Assembly (NCBI GenBank): GCA_963773655.1
Contig: CAVZBX010000001.1
Span: forward strand, 496,001-560,000
Direction of reading: 5' to 3'
DNA length: 64,000 nt
Source: DASSQJ01 sp963773655
Lineage (GTDB): Bacteria; Actinomycetota; Actinomycetes; Actinomycetales; Dermatophilaceae
Part shown: positions 37,109-44,735 of the stretch, in pieces
Position numbering within the stretch: the first letter of the stretch is position 1
Layout of the letters: every line of letters begins with the position of its first letter
Made by a program: the position numbers and the translations under genes
Notes under the pieces: model-generated
The model's database searches: none
The model's input: only the letters and a program-made list of their open reading frames with translations
Told to the model about the DNA's origin: nothing

Positions 37109-38578
37109 GTGACCGACCGGCGCGCCAGCCTCCGCCCGGTGCTCCGGCTCGCGCCGGGACCGCGCACCTACCTGCTCGCGGCGCTGCTCGGCGTCCCGGT
37201 CGGCGCGGTCGCCGGGGTCTACCTCTGGCTCGTGCGGGTGCTCCGCGAGCTGGTGTGGGACGGGCACGACCCGCGGCTCGCGCAGTGGTTCCCGCTCGGC
37301 GTCGGGCTGCTCGTCACGACGACGGTCGGCGGACTGCTCGTCGGGCTGGTCCGGGCCCGGCACGACCGGGACACCCCCCACGACCTCGACGACGTCCTGG
37401 CCGACGTCGACGCCGTGATGGCGGCCGAGGCGGGGCAGGAGGCCCGGACGGCCACGGCCCGGGTGGTCGACGACCGTGCCGAAGCCGCAGACCTGGCCGA
37501 CGACCGTGCCGCAGCAGCAGACTCGGCCCACGACCGTGCCGAAGCCGCCGACACGGCCCACGACCGTCCGGCAGTCGGCCCCGGTGACGCGGGCATCGAC
37601 GAACCGGGCGGCCACCGCGCCGTAGGCCCGCAGAGCGTGCCGTGGATCCTGCGCTCGGTCGTGCTCGGCATCGTCTCGCTCACCGCCGGCGCCTCCCTCG
37701 GTCCCGAGGCGCCGTTGCTCGCCCTGGCGGTGGGCTTCGGCCAGCGGATCGCAAGGCTGCTGCGGCTCTCGGCGGCCGAGGGGGTCGCGATCTCGTCGGC
37801 GGGCGCGCTCTCCGGCCTGTTCGGCGGACCGCTCGGCGCCGCCGTCCTCGTCGTCGAGGACCGGGCCGCGACCGGACGGGGCATCCGGCTCCTCGGCCCC
37901 GGGGTGGTCGCCGGCGTCACCGGCTTCGCGGCGATGCTGCTCGTCCTCCCCGACGGCCCCGGCCTGCGCTACGCGCTGCCGGACGACGGCGGGTCACCGC
38001 TCGCGGCCATCGGGTGGGCCGCCGTGGCCGCCGTGCCGGCTGCGCTGGCCGCAGCGCTGCTGCTCCTGTCCGTCGCGCCGACCCGCCGTCTCGCCGGCCG
38101 GCTGGCCGCGGTGCCGAGGGCCACGACCGGGGGCCTGGTGCTCGGGCTGGTCGCGCTCGTGCAGCCGCTGGTGCTGTTCTCCGGCGAGCACGAGGGCCAG
38201 GACCTCATCGACCGGCTCGGCGACTGGACCGTCGGCGCGCTGCTCGTCCTCGTCGCCCTGAAGATCGTCGCGACCGCCACCTCGCTGGCGGCCGGCTACT
38301 TCGGTGGGCAGATCTTCCCCGGGGCCTTCCTCGGGATGGCGGCGGGCGCGCTGGTCGTCGCGGTGTTCCCCACGGCCCCCGCCGCCGTGGTCGCCGCCGG
38401 TGCGGGCGCAGGCACCACCGTGCTGCTCCGCCGGCCGCTGGCCTCGGCGTTGCTCATGCTCTTCTTCTTCCCGCTCGACGCCTCCGTGCCCGTCCTCGTC
38501 GGTGCGGGCGTCGGGGCGCTCGTGGTCTCCCTGCTCGCGGACCGGCTGCCGCCGCCGACGCCCGTCGGTGGCCACTGA
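37109..38578 (+). CDS. CLC-family chloride channel or H+/Cl- antiporter
   Basis: Predicted 489 residues, about ten membrane helices. GASLGPEAPLLALAVGFGQ is the selectivity-filter motif with the gating Glu, GALSGLFGGPLGAAVLVVED follows, and GYFGGQIFPGAFLG is the third filter region. An unusual hydrophilic insert at ~90-165 contains a 10-residue tandem repeat (DDRAEAADLA-type, nt 37469-37573). GTG 37109 follows CGAGG; it is a separate gene from the frameshifted membrane protein before it. Selectivity cannot be told from sequence. Confidence 0.88.
   Translation: MTDRRASLRPVLRLAPGPRTYLLAALLGVPVGAVAGVYLWLVRVLRELVWDGHDPRLAQWFPLGVGLLVTTTVGGLLVGLVRARHDRDTPHDLDDVLADVDAVMAAEAGQEARTATARVVDDRAEAADLADDRAAAADSAHDRAEAADTAHDRPAVGPGDAGIDEPGGHRAVGPQSVPWILRSVVLGIVSLTAGASLGPEAPLLALAVGFGQRIARLLRLSAAEGVAISSAGALSGLFGGPLGAAVLVVEDRAATGRGIRLLGPGVVAGVTGFAAMLLVLPDGPGLRYALPDDGGSPLAAIGWAAVAAVPAALAAALLLLSVAPTRRLAGRLAAVPRATTGGLVLGLVALVQPLVLFSGEHEGQDLIDRLGDWTVGALLVLVALKIVATATSLAAGYFGGQIFPGAFLGMAAGALVVAVFPTAPAAVVAAGAGAGTTVLLRRPLASALLMLFFFPLDASVPVLVGAGVGALVVSLLADRLPPPTPVGGH
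37469..37573 (+). repeat. 30-bp in-frame tandem repeat in the CLC gene
   Basis: Three 30-base units plus a partial fourth, each starting (g/c)acgaccgtgccg. They encode DDRAEAADLA, DDRAAAADSA, HDRAEAADTA and HDRPA, in a cytoplasmic loop before the filter helices. Confidence 0.8.
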
Positions 38579-38599
38579 CGCACTCGACCGGGCCGGGCG

Positions 38600-38712
38600 C
38601 GGGTCCGGGGCGCGGGAGTGCCGAGGGGTGCGCGAGTGCCCCGGGTGCGGGAGCGCTTCGGGTGCGGGAGTGCGCCGGGTGCGGGGGTGCTCGGGTGCGG
38701 GAGTGCCGGGTG
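38600..38712. repeat. G-rich minisatellite between CLC and IMPase genes
   Basis: Degenerate units of about 16-18 bases built on gcgggagtgc and cgggtgcggg fill most of the 147-base gap between two convergent stops (38578 and 38726). I see no gene here. The G-runs could form secondary structure and may end transcription. Confidence 0.55.
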
Positions 38713-38725
38713 AGGCGCCCGCGCC

Positions 38726-39523
38726 TCAGGCGCGGGTGAAGGCGGGCTCGGCGCGCCGCCGCACGGCGCTGCACGTGTGCGGGTCGACGCTGACGACCAG
38801 GCCCGGGCGGCGCGACCGCGGGTCGTAGGGCGTGCCGTCCAGGTGCGACACGGTGCCGCCCGCCTCGGTGACGAGCAGCGACCCGGGCGCGTGGTCCCAC
38901 GGGTGCGAGCGCGAGTAGAGGATGTAGTCGGTCTCGCCCTCGATGAGCTTCGGGTAGTCGACCCCGCAGCACACCCAGGACAGCCGCATCGGGGGCAGGC
39001 CCTCGAGGGCGTGCCCGCGCAGCGACCACATCGAGGTGACGCCGCGGGGGTCCTGGCCCGCCTGGACCGGCCGGGTCGTCATCCGCTCCCCGTCGCGCCA
39101 GGTGCCCCCGCCGCGCTCGGCGACCCAGGAGACGCCGTGCGCGGGCTGGTGGATCCACGCCCGGGTGGTGGCGCCGTCGACGACCTCGGCCACCATCACG
39201 GCGTGGTCGGGGGAGCCGTGGACGAAGTTCTTGGTGCCGTCGAGGGGGTCGACGGTGAACGCGTGACCGGCCTCGAGGTAGCGGTCCATGAGGGAGGGTT
39301 CGGCGGAGTGCGCCTCCTCGCCGAGGACGACGGCGCCGGGGTAGGCGGCGGTGAGCCGTTCGGTGATGAGGGCCTCGGCCTCGTGGTCGGCGACGGTGAC
39401 GAGGTCGCCCGGCCGCTTCTCCGCGACCTCGCCCTCGGAGAGCGAGCGGAACCGGGGCGCGATGGCCTCGGCGGCGACCTCGCGCAGGAGGTCGAGGACG
39501 GCGTCGGTCGACAGGCCGGACAT
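38726..39523 (-). CDS. Inositol monophosphatase family protein
   Basis: Predicted 265 residues: metal-binding motifs LGEEAHS, DPLDGTKNFVHG (the WDPLDGT-type site) and HPWDHAPGSLLVTEAGG, all typical of IMPase/CysQ/HisN phosphatases. The substrate may be histidinol phosphate, inositol phosphate or PAP. ATG 39523 (MSGLSTDAV) chosen; an upstream in-frame start at 39616 runs into the promoter of the topoisomerase gene. GCTCGC-ACA-GCGAGC (39533-39547) just upstream is an inverted repeat that could be an operator. Confidence 0.88.
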   Translation of the reverse strand: MSGLSTDAVLDLLREVAAEAIAPRFRSLSEGEVAEKRPGDLVTVADHEAEALITERLTAAYPGAVVLGEEAHSAEPSLMDRYLEAGHAFTVDPLDGTKNFVHGSPDHAVMVAEVVDGATTRAWIHQPAHGVSWVAERGGGTWRDGERMTTRPVQAGQDPRGVTSMWSLRGHALEGLPPMRLSWVCCGVDYPKLIEGETDYILYSRSHPWDHAPGSLLVTEAGGTVSHLDGTPYDPRSRRPGLVVSVDPHTCSAVRRRAEPAFTRA

Positions 39524-39579
39524 GGGGTGAACGCTCGCACAGCGAGCACGCATCGACCAAACCGGGCCCCCCGCGGCCC

Positions 39580-39585
39580 TAGGGT
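39580..39585 (+). promoter_or_regulatory. Leaderless -10 box for topoisomerase IB
   Basis: TAGGGT with 6 bases to ATG 39592 and no Shine-Dalgarno. Confidence 0.5.
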
Positions 39586-39591
39586 CTGCCC

Positions 39592-40596
39592 ATGGGGAGG
39601 TTGCGGCGGGTCTCACCGCGCTCGAGGGGATGGACGCGCAGGCGGGCGGGCCGGGGCTTCTCGTACCGCGACGCCGACGGCAGGCCGTTGGGCCCGGACG
39701 ACGTCGCCCGCATCCGGGCCCTGGCCATCCCGCCGGCGTGGCGCGACGTGTGGATCTGCCCGTACCCGAACGGCCACATCCAGGCGGTCGGCACCGATGC
39801 CGCGGGACGCCGGCAGTACCTCTACCACCCGGACTGGCGCACCAAGCGCGACGAGCTGAAGTTCGACCGGGTCAAGGATGCCGGGGTGCGGCTGGCCCGC
39901 GCCCGCGAGCGGATCGTCGAGGACCTCACCGGGGAGGGGATGCCGCTCACGCGCGCCGCCGCGACGGCCACCCGGCTGCTCGACCTCGGCTACTTCCGGA
40001 TCGGCTCGGACGCCTACGCCGACGCCAACGGCTCCTTCGGCCTGACGACGCTCGAGCGCCGGCACGTGCGCCGGCGCGGCGACGAGCTCGTGTTCGGCTT
40101 CGTCGGCAAGTCGGGCATCGAGCACTCGATCACGATCAGCGACCCGCAGGTCATCGAGTCGCTGAACCACATGCGCCGCCGGCGCGGCGGCTCGAAGCGG
40201 CTGCTCGCGTACCGGGGGCAGGCCCGCTGGGCGGACCTCGACGCGTCCGCCGTCAACGAGTACATCTCGCAGATGGTCTCCGAGGACCTCACCGCGAAGG
40301 ACTTCCGCACCTGGCACGCGACCGTGCTCGCGGCGGTGGCGCTCGCCGAGTCGCCGGAGAGGGGCGACTCGGCGGCGTCGCGGCGGCGGGCGGTCAAGGC
40401 GGCGGTCGAGGAGGTGGCCGCCTACCTCGGCAACACGCCGACCATCGCCCGCAAGTCCTACGTCGACCCCCGCGTCATCGACCAGTACGAGGACGGCGAG
40501 ACGATCGCCGCGACGCTGCGCCGACGCTACCGCGACGAGGACCAGCGGCAGGCGGCGATCGAGAGGGCGGTGGCCCGCCTCATCGACGGGGCCTGA
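39592..40596 (+). CDS. DNA topoisomerase IB
   Basis: Predicted 334 residues, the normal size for bacterial (poxvirus-like) type IB enzymes. GRGFSYRDADGRPLGPDD and IPPAWRDVWICPYPNGHIQA form the N-terminal domain; KFDRVKDAGVRLARARE, RIGSDAYADANGSFGLTTL and GKSGIEH carry catalytic Arg/Lys positions, and TPTIARKSYVDPRVIDQYE holds the nucleophilic Tyr. It relaxes supercoils by a 3'-phosphotyrosyl nick. It is a scattered accessory gene in actinobacteria. It shows no operon with its neighbours. Confidence 0.95.
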   Translation: MGRLRRVSPRSRGWTRRRAGRGFSYRDADGRPLGPDDVARIRALAIPPAWRDVWICPYPNGHIQAVGTDAAGRRQYLYHPDWRTKRDELKFDRVKDAGVRLARARERIVEDLTGEGMPLTRAAATATRLLDLGYFRIGSDAYADANGSFGLTTLERRHVRRRGDELVFGFVGKSGIEHSITISDPQVIESLNHMRRRRGGSKRLLAYRGQARWADLDASAVNEYISQMVSEDLTAKDFRTWHATVLAAVALAESPERGDSAASRRRAVKAAVEEVAAYLGNTPTIARKSYVDPRVIDQYEDGETIAATLRRRYRDEDQRQAAIERAVARLIDGA

Positions 40597-40663
40597 GGCC
40601 GGGAGCCGGGCGAGTGCGGCGTCACCCGCGGCGGGAGCCCGACCGGGCCGCCTCTCCGGTTGC

Positions 40664-41170
40664 TCAGTGGAGCGCGGCCTTCAGTCCCGCCGCGACGAGA
40701 CCGAGACCGCACCCGGCCACGGCACACACGATGCTGTCGCGCACGCCGAGCCCGCCGCGCCGGCCGGCCAGGTAGCTGTACAGGGTGAGCAACCCGACCG
40801 TCGCCCACAGGGCGACCCACGACGCCGTGACCAGCTCCGCCCCGACCGCCTCGGCCAGGAGCAGGACGGCGAGGGGCAGGAGCGACGCGGCGGCGATGGT
40901 CCACGTGTGCGTCACGGCCGCGCGGAGGGCGTGGAGGGGGTGCAGGCCCTTGTGCACGGCCGCGCCGATGGTGGCGGCGTGCAGGTGAGCGAGCCAGTAC
41001 ACGAACGTCGTGCCGAGGATCGCGACCGACAGCTGTGCCGTGGAGTCGACGTGCCCTGCGGTCGCCGCGATCACCGCGGCGGCCACGACGGTGCCGGTCA
41101 TCAGGCCCTCGCCGCCGCGCAGCAGCCCCCACCGGTCGAAGGTGACGGCCCTCTGGGTCGGTGTCGTCAT
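40664..41170 (-). CDS. Small four-helix membrane protein of unknown function
   Basis: Predicted 168 residues with four hydrophobic segments (GLMTGTVVAAAVIAATAG; ILGTTFVYWLAHLHAATIG; WTIAAASLLPLAVLLLAEAV; WVALWATVGLLTLYSYLAG) and a fifth weaker one at the end. I do not recognise the family. ATG 41170 has a good GGAGGCG site upstream. Neighbours are a topoisomerase gene and a decayed small gene, so context gives no role. Confidence 0.75.
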   Translation of the reverse strand: MTTPTQRAVTFDRWGLLRGGEGLMTGTVVAAAVIAATAGHVDSTAQLSVAILGTTFVYWLAHLHAATIGAAVHKGLHPLHALRAAVTHTWTIAAASLLPLAVLLLAEAVGAELVTASWVALWATVGLLTLYSYLAGRRGGLGVRDSIVCAVAGCGLGLVAAGLKAALH

Positions 41171-41439
41171 TGGTACGCCTCCGTCCGGGTGCCGGTGCGC
41201 CTCGGCCGGGGTGGCCGGCGTCGAGGGCCACGTCGCGGGTCTCGGGGTCCGAGGGTACCCGCCGACGTGGGCCGGCCCCGCGACGAGCAGGAGGTTCGGC
41301 GCAGGAAGCGCGGAGCGGGGCGGTACCTCGGTGGGGATTGCCCCGGAGAGGCCGCACTGCGCGCCGTCGGTGCACGCTCGGCGCAGGACGCCGAGGCCGA
41401 CGACGGGCGGTTCACGACCTCCACGAGAGGGGCGGCCCC

Positions 41440-41687
41440 TGGTCGACGCGCATGACGCCGCGGTGTTCGAGCGCGAGGACAACGGCAAGGTCAAGACCGT
41501 CAAGAAGCACGAGACCCCCACGCGGGTCGGCGGCGGCACCGTCGGTCTCGCCACCGGCCCGGCCCTCGCCCTGCTCGCCGCCGCGGCGGCCATCGGTGCG
41601 GGCCTGCACCGCCGCGACGACCCGGGCGGGAGCCGCACTCGGCGCTGGCCCGGTGGTGTGGCCGGATGCCGCGGTCCGCGCGGGTAG
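41440..41687 (+). pseudogene. Possible remnant of a small DUF1269-like membrane protein gene
   Basis: The frame encodes DAHDAAVFEREDNGKVK, KKHETPTRVGGGTVGLATG and a hydrophobic ALALLAAAAAIGAGL. This looks like the middle of a DUF1269-type protein, but no plausible start or N-terminal part exists upstream, and the tail degenerates before a stop at 41687. GTG 41463 could start a short peptide. It lies in the 528-base gap 41171-41698, where I see nothing else apart from the next promoter. Confidence 0.35.
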
Positions 41688-41690
41688 GCT
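41685..41690 (+). promoter_or_regulatory. Leaderless -10 box for the GT2 gene at 41699
   Basis: TAGGCT with 8 bases to ATG 41699 and no Shine-Dalgarno; it drives the second glycan cluster. Confidence 0.5.
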
Positions 41691-41698
41691 CGCCGCCG

Positions 41699-42832
41699 AT
41701 GGACGAGCACGAGGAGACGACCGCCGCCCCTGTCGGCAGCGGCCCGGCCGCCGACCCCGACCACGAGGCCCTGCACGCCGCCCCCACGCAGCAGATCGCC
41801 GCGGCGACCGAGCGGATCGACGTCCGCGCCGGCGAGCGGGCCGGCCGGGGCGACGACGGGGACCACCGGCACCGCGAGTCCCCGCCCGCGCCCCGCCAGG
41901 CCCCCGGCCACGTCATCGAGGACGGACCCGACGGCCCCGGCCCGGCGCCGTACGTCACCGTCGTCCTGCCCTGCTACAACGAGGGTGCCCACGTGCTGCG
42001 CGAGATCGAGCGGATCGGCGCCGCCCTCGACGCGAGCGAGCACAGCTACGAGCTGCTCTGCATCGACGACGCCTCCACCGACGACACCCTCGACGTGCTG
42101 CGGCACGCGATGCAGCACCACCCGCACGTGCGGGTGCTGCCCTTCCGGCGCAACGGCGGCTCGGGCACGGCCCGCCGCATCGGCACCCAGCAGGCCCGCG
42201 GCGAGATCGTCGTGTGGACCGACGCCGACATGACCTACGAGAACGAGCGCATCCCCGAGCTCGTCCGCATCCTGCGCGACGACCCCACCTACGACCAGGT
42301 CGTCGGCGCCCGCACCACCGAGGAGGGCACCCACAAGTGGGCCCGGGTGCCCGCGAAGTGGTTCATCCGCAAGGTCGCGGAGTGGCTCACCAAGACCCGC
42401 ATCCCCGACCTGAACTCGGGCCTGCGCGCCTTCCGTCGTGAGGTCTCCCTGCCCTACCTGCGCCTGCTGCCCGCCGGCTTCTCGTGCGTCACGACGATCA
42501 CCATCGCGTTCCTGTCGAACCAGCACGACATCAAGTACGTCGACACCGCCTACGCCAAGCGGGAGGGCACGAGCAAGTTCCACTTCGTGCACGACGCGTA
42601 CCGCTACATCCTCCAGGTGCTGCGGATGGTCATGTACTTCGACCCGCTCAAGGTGCTGATGCCGCCCGCGCTCTGGCTCGTCGGCATCGGGTTCGTCAAG
42701 GCGGTGGTCGACATGGTCCGCCACCCGTTCTACTTCCCCGCGAGCACCGTGCTGCTCGTCGTGAGCGGCATCATGATCGCCTCGCTGGCCCTGCTCGCCG
42801 ACCTCGTCGTCCGGTCCCGCGACGGTGCCTGA
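41699..42832 (+). CDS. Glycosyltransferase family 2, membrane-anchored polyprenyl-phosphate type
   Basis: Predicted 377 residues. A disordered ~85-residue N-terminus precedes a GT-A domain (VTVVLPCYNEGAHVLREIE; LLCIDDASTDDTLDVL; FRRNGGSGTARRIGTQQA; WTDADMTYEN with the DXD-type motif; PDLNSGLRAFRREV). Two C-terminal helices follow (PPALWLVGIGFVKAVVDMV; TVLLVVSGIMIASLALLA), as in DPM1/GtrB-like enzymes. Likely makes a lipid-linked sugar. First gene of a four-gene cluster with overlapping ends (GT4, UPF0104, methyltransferase), presumably one transcript. Confidence 0.9.
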   Translation: MDEHEETTAAPVGSGPAADPDHEALHAAPTQQIAAATERIDVRAGERAGRGDDGDHRHRESPPAPRQAPGHVIEDGPDGPGPAPYVTVVLPCYNEGAHVLREIERIGAALDASEHSYELLCIDDASTDDTLDVLRHAMQHHPHVRVLPFRRNGGSGTARRIGTQQARGEIVVWTDADMTYENERIPELVRILRDDPTYDQVVGARTTEEGTHKWARVPAKWFIRKVAEWLTKTRIPDLNSGLRAFRREVSLPYLRLLPAGFSCVTTITIAFLSNQHDIKYVDTAYAKREGTSKFHFVHDAYRYILQVLRMVMYFDPLKVLMPPALWLVGIGFVKAVVDMVRHPFYFPASTVLLVVSGIMIASLALLADLVVRSRDGA

Positions 42833-44735
42833 CGCACGGGAGCAGGCTGCGCCGACGCCGTCGCCGGGCTCGGCCGCGGCGCTGCGGGTCGCCGTCGTCG
42901 GCCCCTCGCACCCGTCCAAGGGAGGGGTCGCCGCACACACGACGGTGCTGGCGCACGAGCTCGCCGACGCCGGCCACGACGTCACGCTCGTCTCGTGGAG
43001 CCACCTCTACCCCTCCTTCCTCTACCCGGGGGAGCAGTCGGTGGGCCACGGCCCGCCCGACGTCCCGCCCTTCCCCCGGACGTTGCGCGTGCTGTCCTGG
43101 GCCCGGCCGGACACCTGGGTGCGGGCCGGCCGGCGGCTTCGCGACGCCGACGTCGTCGTCGTCGTCCACGTCGTGCCCGCCGTGGTGCCGGCCCACCTCG
43201 CCCTGCTCCGTGCGGCCGGCGCCGGCGGCAGGAGTGGCCCGCGTGTCGTCGTCGTCGCGCACAACGTCCTCCCGCACGAGGGACACCCCGGCGACCGCCG
43301 TCTCGTGGCGTCCCTGCTGCACCGGTCCGACGCCGTCGTCGTCCACTCCGACGAGCAGGCGCGGGTGGCGGCCTCGCTCGGCGCCAGCCGGGTCAAGGAG
43401 CTCGACCTGCCACCGCACCTGCCCGGGGGCCCGCCGGAGCGCCGGCCCGCGCACGAGGGCTCCCCGCGCCTGCTCGCGCTCGGCCTCGTGCGCGACTACA
43501 AGGGGGTCGACCTGCTCGTCGACGCCCTGCGCGACGTCGACGGCCTCACGCTCACCGTCGCCGGGGAGCTGTGGGGGGATGCCGGCTCCCGGGTCCGTGC
43601 GCTCGCCGCCGACCCGCGGGTCGCCGGGCGGGTGGAGGTCCACCCCGGCTACGTGCCGGCCGACCGCATCGCCGGCCTGCTGGCCCGCCACGACGTGCTC
43701 GCCCTGACGTACCGGTCGGCCACCGCCTCCCAGAACGTCCTGCTCGCCCAGCGGCACGGCCTGCCGGTGCTGGCGAGCGCCGTCGGCACCTTCCCCGACC
43801 AGGTGCGCGACGGCGTCGACGGCGTCCTCGTGCCACCGTCCGACCGCGAGGCGCTCGTCGCCGCCCTGCGCCGGCTCGCCGAGCCGGGCGCGGTCGCGGC
43901 CCTGGCCGGCCAGGTGCACGAGCCGGACCTCGCCGGCCCGTGGGCCCACTACGTCGGCGCGATCGAGGCGGTGGCCGCCGAGCCCGCGGTGCCCGAGGAG
44001 TCGGAGCCGTCCTCCGCCGTCCCGGTGGGGCCGGTCGCCCGGGCCAGGACGGTGCTGGCCGGGCTGCGCGCCCGCCGGGGGCCGGTGCTCGACCTCGCCC
44101 CCGGCGACCTGCCCGACGAGCTGCGCTCCACCGACCTGCTCGCCGTCGACGCCGAGGCGCTCGCGGCCGTCGAGATCGCCCGCGACCTCGGGCTGCCGCG
44201 CGCCCGCGACGCCGTCGCCGCGTGGGCCGCCCTCGGCGGTGTCGCGGCCCTGGTACGCATCCTCGACGACCGGCAGCGCGCCGCTGTCGTCGTCGACGAG
44301 TCGGGTGGGGCCAGCCCGTTCTCGCGGTGGGCCCGGGCGCTCGGGTTCGCCCCGGTCGAGCTGGAGCTCACCGGGCGCCGCGCCGCGGTGGAGGTGCTCG
44401 ACGTCGACACCGCGAGCCTCGACGTCATCGCCCGGCTCCACCCGGGCGGCTGCACGGCGAGCGACGTCGACCACGTCGTCGGGCAGGCGTCCTGGGCGCT
44501 GGACACCGGCGGCCTGCTGCTGCTCACCGTCCCGATCGGCGACGACGACCCCGAGTTCGCGGTCCGGCCCGCCGACGTGCGCGGCGTGCTGGCGCGCGCC
44601 GACGACCTCGGCCTCGTCCTCGTCGGCGACATCGACGGCGAGCTGCTCGAGCGGATGCGGCACGCGCGCCTGACCGCCGCGGTCGGGGACGCCCCCGCGT
44701 ACGCGGTCCTGCGGCTGGTCTTCCGGCGGCGGTGA
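42825..44735 (+). CDS. GT4 glycosyltransferase with C-terminal methyltransferase-like extension
   Basis: Predicted 636 residues. Residues ~20-380 are GT-B/GT4 (RVAVVGPSHPSKGGVAAHT; LALGLVRDYKGVDLLVDAL; YRSATASQNVLLAQRHGLPV; DGVDGVLVPPSDREALVAAL). Residues ~400-635 are a separate domain (VARARTVLAGLRARRGPVL; HVVGQASWALDTGGLLLLTV; EFAVRPADVRGVLARADDLG) that resembles a SAM-methyltransferase-like fold without a clear glycine-rich SAM loop. GTG 42825 overlaps the previous stop by 8 bases. The extension may be a degenerate partner domain; its role is unknown. Confidence 0.78.
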   Translation: MPDAREQAAPTPSPGSAAALRVAVVGPSHPSKGGVAAHTTVLAHELADAGHDVTLVSWSHLYPSFLYPGEQSVGHGPPDVPPFPRTLRVLSWARPDTWVRAGRRLRDADVVVVVHVVPAVVPAHLALLRAAGAGGRSGPRVVVVAHNVLPHEGHPGDRRLVASLLHRSDAVVVHSDEQARVAASLGASRVKELDLPPHLPGGPPERRPAHEGSPRLLALGLVRDYKGVDLLVDALRDVDGLTLTVAGELWGDAGSRVRALAADPRVAGRVEVHPGYVPADRIAGLLARHDVLALTYRSATASQNVLLAQRHGLPVLASAVGTFPDQVRDGVDGVLVPPSDREALVAALRRLAEPGAVAALAGQVHEPDLAGPWAHYVGAIEAVAAEPAVPEESEPSSAVPVGPVARARTVLAGLRARRGPVLDLAPGDLPDELRSTDLLAVDAEALAAVEIARDLGLPRARDAVAAWAALGGVAALVRILDDRQRAAVVVDESGGASPFSRWARALGFAPVELELTGRRAAVEVLDVDTASLDVIARLHPGGCTASDVDHVVGQASWALDTGGLLLLTVPIGDDDPEFAVRPADVRGVLARADDLGLVLVGDIDGELLERMRHARLTAAVGDAPAYAVLRLVFRRR

